Assembly (NCBI GenBank): GCA_002789955.1
Contig: PFUG01000658.1
Coordinates: 1,403-36,211 of the forward strand
Reading direction: 5' to 3'
DNA from: Deltaproteobacteria bacterium CG_4_9_14_3_um_filter_63_12
Lineage (GTDB): Bacteria; Myxococcota_A; Bradymonadia; UBA4248; UM-FILTER-63-12
Length of the DNA stretch: 34,809 nt
The notes beneath the pieces were generated by a model, which was not told the DNA's origin, did no database searches, and saw only the letters and a program-made list of their open reading frames with translations. Both the position numbers and the translations under genes were made by a program. Position 1 is the first letter of the stretch; every line of letters begins with the position of its first letter. Of this stretch, positions 9,101 to 14,901 are shown in pieces.

Positions 9101-11487
9101 CGGCGTTCGACCCATACGAAGATGGAGTGCTTGGCGGGCTTTATGGGGGCGGCACCTTGGGCACCACCTACCCGTCGATGTACACGTCGAACACCGACAG
9201 CCGTCTGGACGACCTCACCGAGTTTGTGCCTGGCTTCTTCACGGACGCGTTCGACCTCTGGGCCGAGTCGTTGATGAAGCGCGTCCCGTCGCGCGCCGGG
9301 GCGCTGAGCGCCGCGGCTCGCGCGAAGATAGAGGCCTCGCGGGCTGCGTTGGTCGCGCGCGACTACGTGCTCGAGGGTGCTGAGACGGTGCGCCTCAACG
9401 CCGACGGGCATTTCGAGGTCGTGTATCGGCTCGAGACGGGCCTCGAGGAGCGCGTCACGTACGACGGCGAGTCGCTCTTCAACGCCTATCCGGAGCTGGG
9501 GGTGGCGACACGGCGTAAGGTGGGCTCCTTGGAGTCGGCGCTGCTCGCGCGCTGGCTGCCCTTCGTCATGCCGACGGCGTCCAACCTAGAGGCCTGGTAC
9601 GACGGCGACATGGTCGGAGAGACCTTGGTCCTGAGACCCGTCGACGGCGGCGCGGGGAGGGTGGAGTTCGAGTTCGACGGGTCGAGCCGCATCGTGACCT
9701 TGCGACGAGTCGACGGCGACTCGTCGAGCGAGACCCAAGTTCGCTACGACGGCGACGCCATCGAGCTGAGCTCCGACTTACAGAAGCCGACTCGTTTGGA
9801 GCCGAGCGAGCCCTTCGTGTCCATGCCTTTCGAGGCGTCGAGTTGGGCGCTGGTGGAGATGCCCTTGCGGCCAGTGTCCTACTGGAACGAGCAGCTACAG
9901 TCGCTGACCACCGGGACCTCAGAGTGGCGGGTCGCCGAGCGGCAGCTGATGGCGAGCGCTGCGGCGACGCAGAACCCGAGCGCGGTGGCGGCGGCCTTCC
10001 AGGCCATCGACAGTGCCTTCGAGGTGAGCGAAGGGGAGCTGACCCTGGCCAGCCAGGGGAACGTCTACTTTTCGAAGGAGATGCTCACACGTCTACGCCA
10101 GGAGCTGCCTGAGAGCCGTGTGCTGTCCTATCTCCTCGCCTCGCTGCAGCTCCGCTCGAACACCCGCAAGCCCATGACGGCGCTAGCGGGCTCAGAGCCT
10201 TCGCTGGTGAACCTCCTGGCCAGCTACCGCGACACGCTCTACGAGCTGGACTATGCCCGAAATCGTCCGATAGAGGCCGCGCGGGGCATCAAGCGTTTCG
10301 CGGCAGCGCATCCCTACCCCTCGTTCCTGTTTGTCCTTGCGTACCAGTTCGCGGCTCGTTGGCAATGGAACTCACCGGACGCTGCGCTGCAAACCTGGGC
10401 GCTGCTGGCGACCTTCGACGAGTGGTCGGAGCGCGCGGCGCTGGAGACGATTCGGGTCTTGAATTCTCGAGGGCGCTACGATGAGGCGAGCGAAGCGAGC
10501 GAGGCGCTCTTCGCGAAAATGTCCGAGCGGGGGCAGACCCCGTCAGCGGACTATGCCTACTACCAGGCTTATATTTACAGCTCCCGCGGGCAGGCCGGCT
10601 GGAAGCGATTCTGGGCGCAGTGGCAGGAGCGCGCGGTGACGAGCGGGACTTCGGCGTCGATCGTCGGCGTCTTCAACATGGCGATGATGTGCGGCCTGAG
10701 CGCCGACCTGGACGGTTTCCTGCTGAAGCTCCCCTTAGAGCGCCTACAGGACGCCAGCTTGGCGTTACCCCTGGCCAGCGCGAGCGCCTCGCTGGGCCGC
10801 GCCGACCTCGCGTGGACCCTGGTGCAACCTCATCTTGCTGGGCTCTCTGCAGCGGATGACCAAGCGCACATTGGCCTGCTCGCCCTTGCCTCGATAGTCG
10901 CCGAACGCGTCGGCCGCAACGAGGAGGCCGTCGACACCTTAGAGCGCCTGCTGGCGGCGCTGGACGGCAGCGTGATGACGCTGGCCGAGCTGCGCCAGAG
11001 CTATTCGCGGCTGCTTCGCCTGCGCGTCAACCTGGTGGCGACGCGGCTCGCTCCAGCCCAGCGCGCAGAGGCCGTCAACCTGGCAATCCGGACCGCGCAC
11101 GAGTGGCGAGGGCAAGATCCGGACAACGCGGAGATCGACCGCACGATCGCCTCGATGTTGTACTCTCTGGGGGACACAGAGCGGGGTTGGCGCGAGCTGT
11201 CGAACCTCATCGAACGTCATCCTGCCGATGGCTTCTCGTATGGGGAGGTGGCCTCGGTGCTGGAGCAAGAGGGGGAGCTGGGGCACGCCTCAGACCTCTG
11301 GGAGACGGCGAGCCAGGTGGAGCCTACGAACCCAACCTGGTTGCTCGCGTGGTCGAACAATCTAGTCACTCGGGGGGAGGTGGCCGCTGCCGCCGCGCTG
11401 CTGGACCGCATTGCGCAGGGCAAATGGCAGGACCGCTTCTCGAACGTGCTGAGACAGGCCCAGGAGTCCAAGCGCCGTCTGAAGTGA
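6109..11487 (+). CDS. Large membrane-anchored FecR - VIT - VWA protein with TPR-like C-terminus (1792 aa)
   Basis: ATGA overlap with the sigma factor. TM GHYGLLALAAAAALLLLFYVV; FecR DDGTVLIIDKDS...GDVTVLGTRFLLTVDE; VIT VDVHLEDQVARVTFDQTFFNHTYQQLEGVYSFPLPADAAI; VWA with MIDAS DTSAS, GSTDLASAL and YVGDG; alpha-solenoid C-terminus. The listed ORF from 5398 merges an unrelated upstream frame. Confidence 0.9.
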   Translation: MKKDKTPVNTGLDDSPEAENSVLEKNLEALLNRAHDPPVLNDEAKQRIHARLQDHLSQVSTDHAQEPGTSDQVLEQEGTEMASKRRALSGARPSRAKRAPGSGHYGLLALAAAAALLLLFYVVRKPGPERKPDETMQAETQAPAEQPGTETVAERIDDDPVLALETVTLDDGTVLIIDKDSVLTQLGPRAIKVLRGRVLLDVAKGDQPFVVESPHGDVTVLGTRFLLTVDELETVASVLRGRVNLSNSFGNATLARGQQGSLTDNGRPTRRAAPRLSHLTSWARSENRTGKGPEVVRKGNLLARNPRWQEQEFPLQMRDLVVDVHLEDQVARVTFDQTFFNHTYQQLEGVYSFPLPADAAISRLAMYVDGQLMEGGIVERQRGRDVYESIVYQRRDPALLEWMNGNVFKVRIFPLPPRTEKRLLLSYTQNLDRLYDHYQLQVPISEVDQPVARARFDVRLVGGADFEVKSSSHDLETRIEGDDLRVSAVLNDSHLGTDLLLDIWEGGEAEAAQLAQSPAADGETFVLTRVRPEVVGEVDARPRRWVILDDTSASRDPQLLAAQAFVIDRFVDHVDEDDEVSVVTFDTLLNAWHTQPVKARDLDREDLSKFLDMAHQNATGSTDLASALTMAAELLGSGTAEDVEKMVFYVGDGMATGKVRAAADLIALLQGRASVVAVGLGDSVDGRLLQQLAGATGGLYSAMNPEEDLDWRTFDLVASLNTARVLELETSLLDAEGVPVESDGLYVSAESLAAGEELTVVAKVSRLPVAVRLNGSMNGTPWQQTLPLAGSAASEAGYLPRLWAQRRVEALLRESGDRSEEITALGMANFLLTPYTSLLVLENEKMYREFKLKRGTEQTWARYPAPEKIEAVYEAQTRPIWQIDGEVIVRRPLPLVQSYSPYDYRVTLDGLGAHGVGIGGGGFAIPDVTNMDSAGILSITTAPTSASVLQPTEHSAGPMARPMSTVPFDDSFDANDWKVERKQSDRAKRSRGEGRGYSAFDPYEDGVLGGLYGGGTLGTTYPSMYTSNTDSRLDDLTEFVPGFFTDAFDLWAESLMKRVPSRAGALSAAARAKIEASRAALVARDYVLEGAETVRLNADGHFEVVYRLETGLEERVTYDGESLFNAYPELGVATRRKVGSLESALLARWLPFVMPTASNLEAWYDGDMVGETLVLRPVDGGAGRVEFEFDGSSRIVTLRRVDGDSSSETQVRYDGDAIELSSDLQKPTRLEPSEPFVSMPFEASSWALVEMPLRPVSYWNEQLQSLTTGTSEWRVAERQLMASAAATQNPSAVAAAFQAIDSAFEVSEGELTLASQGNVYFSKEMLTRLRQELPESRVLSYLLASLQLRSNTRKPMTALAGSEPSLVNLLASYRDTLYELDYARNRPIEAARGIKRFAAAHPYPSFLFVLAYQFAARWQWNSPDAALQTWALLATFDEWSERAALETIRVLNSRGRYDEASEASEALFAKMSERGQTPSADYAYYQAYIYSSRGQAGWKRFWAQWQERAVTSGTSASIVGVFNMAMMCGLSADLDGFLLKLPLERLQDASLALPLASASASLGRADLAWTLVQPHLAGLSAADDQAHIGLLALASIVAERVGRNEEAVDTLERLLAALDGSVMTLAELRQSYSRLLRLRVNLVATRLAPAQRAEAVNLAIRTAHEWRGQDPDNAEIDRTIASMLYSLGDTERGWRELSNLIERHPADGFSYGEVASVLEQEGELGHASDLWETASQVEPTNPTWLLAWSNNLVTRGEVAAAAALLDRIAQGKWQDRFSNVLRQAQESKRRLK

Positions 11488-11502
11488 CGGAAGCGGCAGG
11501 AA

Positions 11503-11527
11503 AGAGGGGAGGTCGCGGCTCCCCTCT
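11503..11527 (+). terminator. Hairpin 16 nt downstream of the 6109-11487 stop
   Basis: AGAGGGGAG-gtcgcgg-CTCCCCTCT, 9-bp perfect stem. The T-tract is weak. Confidence 0.5.
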
Positions 11528-11720
11528 CTTGCAACGATATCAATACGCGCAACAAAATTCGTTCGGTGGTCATTGATCGTAGGTCCCGAAGTCGGGTACT
11601 GTGTCGGCACACGACGAACGATGAACGGCCACGACGATTGGGGGAATGTCACCCCACGTCCGTCACATGTGTCTCTGCTCACAGTGTGTGCTTATGGGTC
11701 CATACCTCCCGGTGACCTCG

Positions 11721-12176
11721 ATGATTGAGTTCGATGACAGCCACTGGCCTCTGTGGGTCGTGACTTTCAGGGATCTCCCGCCGCGTTCTGGTGTGGAGAG
11801 GTTCCTCGCGAACGCTGACGTCATCTTCGAACGCCAGGAGCCCTTTGCCTGGCTGCTCCATTCTGTCCACACCAAAGCCATCCCCCATCAGCACCGCGCA
11901 CGGTACGCAGAGTGGATAAAGGACAACCATGCACTGTTGTCCAAGTACTGCCTCGGTGCGGGTTTCGTGGTGCCGACGGTGATCGGTCGGCTGGCCATGC
12001 GAAGTATCTTCCTGCTCCAACCTCCGCCTTGCCCACATGCGGTCATGCGTGAGATCGATGCAGGCCGAACTTGGTGTCTTGGGCGACTCGACGCCAACGG
12101 GCTGCTCGACGTTTCCCTCAGAGAGGAGACGTCGGCCCATCCGGGCCCCAGAAAAAGCGAGCCGCGAGGCCGGTGA
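11721..12176 (+). CDS. Hypothetical protein (STAS/SpoIIAA-like fold suspected)
   Basis: MIEFDDSHWPLWVVTFRDLPPRSGVERFLANADVIFERQEPFAWLLHSVHTKAIPHQHRARYAEWIKDNHALLSKYCLGAGFVVP. Resembles a recurrent small single-domain family from myxobacteria. The start is a choice within the 11646 ORF. Confidence 0.6.
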   Translation: MIEFDDSHWPLWVVTFRDLPPRSGVERFLANADVIFERQEPFAWLLHSVHTKAIPHQHRARYAEWIKDNHALLSKYCLGAGFVVPTVIGRLAMRSIFLLQPPPCPHAVMREIDAGRTWCLGRLDANGLLDVSLREETSAHPGPRKSEPRGR

Positions 12177-12304
12177 GCCTGTAGGCCGCTCGCCCCCCCA
12201 GACAACTCTTTGCGACTCCGTGGGTTTGCGTCAAGAACGAGGCCCAGCCTCATCGCAGCACCCAAGCTCCACCGACGAAGTCCCGCCAAGAAGGCTCAAA
12301 GCCC

Positions 12305-13213
12305 TCACGGGATTTTGCGCAATCGCATCTGGTTCGGCTCCCCCCTGATGACGTCGATGAGCTGGTGACGGGCTCCGGCCTCGAGCTCGCGGTGCAGCGC
12401 GCGGATGGCGTCGCTGTCTTCGGCGTTCATGAGGCGGTCGTGGTCGAGCGCGGGCTTTTGCCACCCTTCGCTGAGGATGGCCTCGAGGCGCGCGTCGTCG
12501 ACCTCGAGGAGGTAGGAGAAGGTCTCCTCATGGGTGTGCGCTGGGGTATACGCCGAGAGCAGCTCGAGCTCACCGAGGGTGAGGTGGATGCTCAGGCTGG
12601 TGCTGTCCCACTGGGTGGCTCCATATTGCTTGCGCACCTTGGCGCATTTCATCCCCAGCAGCTTGGTCAGCGTGCCGAGGCCAGGAAGGGCGTCGTCGCC
12701 GAGGACGAGGTTGGCGGACGAGAGGTTGTGTCCGAACCAAGCCCCGGGCTCGACGCAGGGGATGGCGACCCACATGGAGAGGGGTACGAAGCGATCGCGC
12801 GTAGGCACGCTGCTGGCTCGCTTCGAGCCAGCTCGGTGCCGAGTAGCGCGCGAATCCCAATCGAGGTCGTCGTCGCCAACGTGGTACCGAACGCGGACCT
12901 CGGGCGAAAGCTCAGAGGCCCGCTTGCCAAAGCCGAACACCATGCCCGGGAACTCACCGCAGTCGAAGAGAACCCACCGTGGCATGAGCATCTCCTGGGG
13001 GCCGAAGGCAAAGCTGTCCAGGTGATGCAACCCGTTCACGACGTCGCGCGACTCGAGCGATGTGGCGGTGTAGCGCCGCTCCACGGGGATCTCGACTCCC
13101 ATTGGGGCCATGTCGAGATAGGGCCAGTTGGCCGTGTAGCTGATGACGTAGGGCGTACAGGTGTCGAGGATTTTTCGGTAGCGTGCCGCTACGTCTTTGG
13201 CAGCGATGGTCAT
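12305..13213 (-). CDS. Hypothetical protein containing an in-frame palindromic repeat insertion
   Basis: MTIAAKDVAARYRKILDTCTPYVISYTANWPYLDMAPMGVEIPVERRYTATSLESRDVVNGLHH... No family recognised. Confidence 0.7.
   Translation of the reverse strand: MTIAAKDVAARYRKILDTCTPYVISYTANWPYLDMAPMGVEIPVERRYTATSLESRDVVNGLHHLDSFAFGPQEMLMPRWVLFDCGEFPGMVFGFGKRASELSPEVRVRYHVGDDDLDWDSRATRHRAGSKRASSVPTRDRFVPLSMWVAIPCVEPGAWFGHNLSSANLVLGDDALPGLGTLTKLLGMKCAKVRKQYGATQWDSTSLSIHLTLGELELLSAYTPAHTHEETFSYLLEVDDARLEAILSEGWQKPALDHDRLMNAEDSDAIRALHRELEAGARHQLIDVIRGEPNQMRLRKIP
12793..12861 (-). repeat. Dispersed palindromic repeat, copy E (69 nt), inside the 12305-13213 CDS
   Basis: Reverse complement ATTGGGATTCGCGCGCTACTCGGCACCGAGCTGGCTCGAAGCGAGCCAGCAGCGTGCCTACGCGCGATC; aligns with copies C, D and F. 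Confidence 0.85.
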
Positions 13214-13282
13214 CTTCAGTCCAAGTTTCGCAGGTCGGACACCCAAGAATAAAAGGCAGTGGACTCGGCTCGCCGCTTCAGG

Positions 13283-14218
13283 TCACCAGGGTTCGGCTTC
13301 CAAGAGCAGCAGGAGCAGCGCTTTCTGGGCGTGGAGCCGGTTCTCGGCTTGGTCGAAGACGGCCGACCAGCGGCTATCCATGACCTCGTCGAGCACCTCT
13401 TCGCCGCGGTGCGCGGGCAGGCAGTGCAAGAAGATGGCGTCCTCGCGGGCCTGCTCCATGACCTTGCCGGTGATGCTGTAGCCGTCGAGCTTGGCGCGCA
13501 GCGCGTTGGCCTTCTCGTCCTGGCCCATGCTCACCCAGGTGTCCGTGTAGACCGCGTGTGCGCCTTTGACGGCGGCCATGAGGTCGTGCTCCACCGAGAC
13601 GAGCGTGCCGGCCGCCTTGGCGTCTTGGCGAACACGGGTCATGACGACGGGATCGGGCTGGAGGTCCGGCGGACAGGCACAGACCACGTCGAGGTTGGCC
13701 CGGGGACCGGCGAGGAGCAGAGAGTGCGCGACGTTGTTCCCGGCGCCCACGTAGACGAGCTTGCGACGCTCTTCTCGCCCGAAGCGCTCCTGCATGGTCA
13801 TGACGTCGGCGAGCGCCTGGCACGGGTGGAACTCATCGGTCAGCGCGTTGATCACTGGTACTGAGCCGTACTCGGCGAGCTCGTCGACGATGCTCTGTGC
13901 GGTGGTGCGGATGACGATGGCGTCGACGTAGCGGCTCAGCACCCGCGCGGTGTCGGCGATGGTCTCGCCGCGTCCCATCTGCATCCCGACGTTGCCATCG
14001 GCGGTCAAGATGAGCGGCTGAGCGCCGAGCTGGTAGCAGCCGACCTCGAAGGAGACGCGAGTGCGCGTGGATTGCTTGGCAAACACCACGGCGATCGACT
14101 TCCCATCGAGCTTCTTGCGATAGGCGCTCGGATTGGCTTTCACCTCTTTTCCGAGATCGATGACGCGCTGCAGCTCATTCGCAGACAAATCCAGAAGATT
14201 CCTGAGGTGTCGAGCCAT
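13283..14218 (-). CDS. argF: Ornithine carbamoyltransferase
   Basis: MARHLRNLLDLSANELQRVIDLG, STRTRVSFEVG, GRGETIADTARVLSRYVDAIVIRT, EFHPCQALADVMT, HCLPAHRGEEV. Confidence 0.95.
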   Translation of the reverse strand: MARHLRNLLDLSANELQRVIDLGKEVKANPSAYRKKLDGKSIAVVFAKQSTRTRVSFEVGCYQLGAQPLILTADGNVGMQMGRGETIADTARVLSRYVDAIVIRTTAQSIVDELAEYGSVPVINALTDEFHPCQALADVMTMQERFGREERRKLVYVGAGNNVAHSLLLAGPRANLDVVCACPPDLQPDPVVMTRVRQDAKAAGTLVSVEHDLMAAVKGAHAVYTDTWVSMGQDEKANALRAKLDGYSITGKVMEQAREDAIFLHCLPAHRGEEVLDEVMDSRWSAVFDQAENRLHAQKALLLLLLEAEPW

Positions 14219-14407
14219 CTGTGCTCCTGAGTCTTTCGTTGGAGGGGCGAAGTCGTTTGCTCGTCGATGCCCGAATGTCGGGCAAGTGCGGGCGCGCAAT
14301 GGCGGTGTGTACGACCAAGAGAGGGAATTTGCCAGCATTTTTTGGCGGCAGAAGACGCCACGCAACCTAGCAATTCGGCAAAGCGTAATCAACGCGCTGT
14401 CGGTTTC

Positions 14408-14475
14408 ATCGGATTTCGCGCACGCTCGGAACAGAGGTGGCTCGAAGCAAGTCACCTCGCGTCCCTACGCTGCGC
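14408..14475 (+). repeat. Dispersed palindromic repeat, copy C
   Basis: ATCGGATTTCGCGCACGCTCGGAACAGAGGTGGCTCGAAGCAAGTCACCTCGCGTCCCTACGCTGCGC. Confidence 0.85.
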
Positions 14476-14512
14476 GGGGTGCGGTTGGCGGTTGGCGTGC
14501 GCGAGGGGCGGG

Positions 14513-14570
14513 GGCGCGCTTCTCGGAACAGAGGTGGCTGGAAGCGAGCCGCTCGCATCCCTACGCGATC
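14513..14570 (+). repeat. Dispersed palindromic repeat, copy D (5' end degraded)
   Basis: GGCGCGCTTCTCGGAACAGAGGTGGCTGGAAGCGAGCCGCTCGCATCCCTACGCGATC. Confidence 0.8.
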
Positions 14571-14835
14571 AGAGGAGGGCGACCAGGACGAGCAGAGCGA
14601 GGGCAATGGCCACGACGATGGCGACGGTTCCGAGCACGCCGCTCCACTGCGCCCACCCTACCCGCCCTGCTCCTTGGCGAAAGCAGGAATGGCAAACGGC
14701 GACTTTCTTCACCTCGCCGCCGGTGAGCTCGCAGCAGTCGGCGCAAACCAGGGCTTGGCAGGTGGCGCAGGGACCAGCGGCGGGCGCGTGGCAGTAGACG
14801 CAGTAATCTGCGTCGGGTCGCAGGGGGCTGAGCAT
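14569..14835 (-). CDS. Small Cys-rich (B-box/zinc-ribbon-like) protein with C-terminal TM helix
   Basis: MLSPLRPDADYCVYCHAPAAGPCATCQALVCADCCELTGGEVKKVAVCHSCFRQG... then GVLGTVAIVVAIALALLVLVALL. Confidence 0.7.
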   Translation of the reverse strand: MLSPLRPDADYCVYCHAPAAGPCATCQALVCADCCELTGGEVKKVAVCHSCFRQGAGRVGWAQWSGVLGTVAIVVAIALALLVLVALL

Positions 14836-14855
14836 CCTTGTCCTATGCTGGACCG

Positions 14856-14893
14856 CCCCCTCCCCCAGGTCGGGCCCAGGTCGGGGGAGGGGG
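14856..14893. other. Strong inverted repeat between two minus-strand genes
   Basis: CCCCCTCCCCC-AGGTCGGGCCCAGGTC-GGGGGAGGGGG, 11-bp perfect stem. Confidence 0.6.
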
Positions 14894-14901
14894 TTGGAGA
14901 G

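Noticed and set aside
6703-9411. Long minus-strand ORFs (416 and 382 aa) opposite the VIT-VWA gene
   Set aside because: Compositionally driven antisense ORFs. The sense strand carries FecR/VIT/VWA motifs.
12365-13252. 295-aa plus-strand ORF opposite the hypothetical gene with the in-frame repeat
   Set aside because: Considered as the real gene, but the minus strand has the more protein-like composition; kept with caution.
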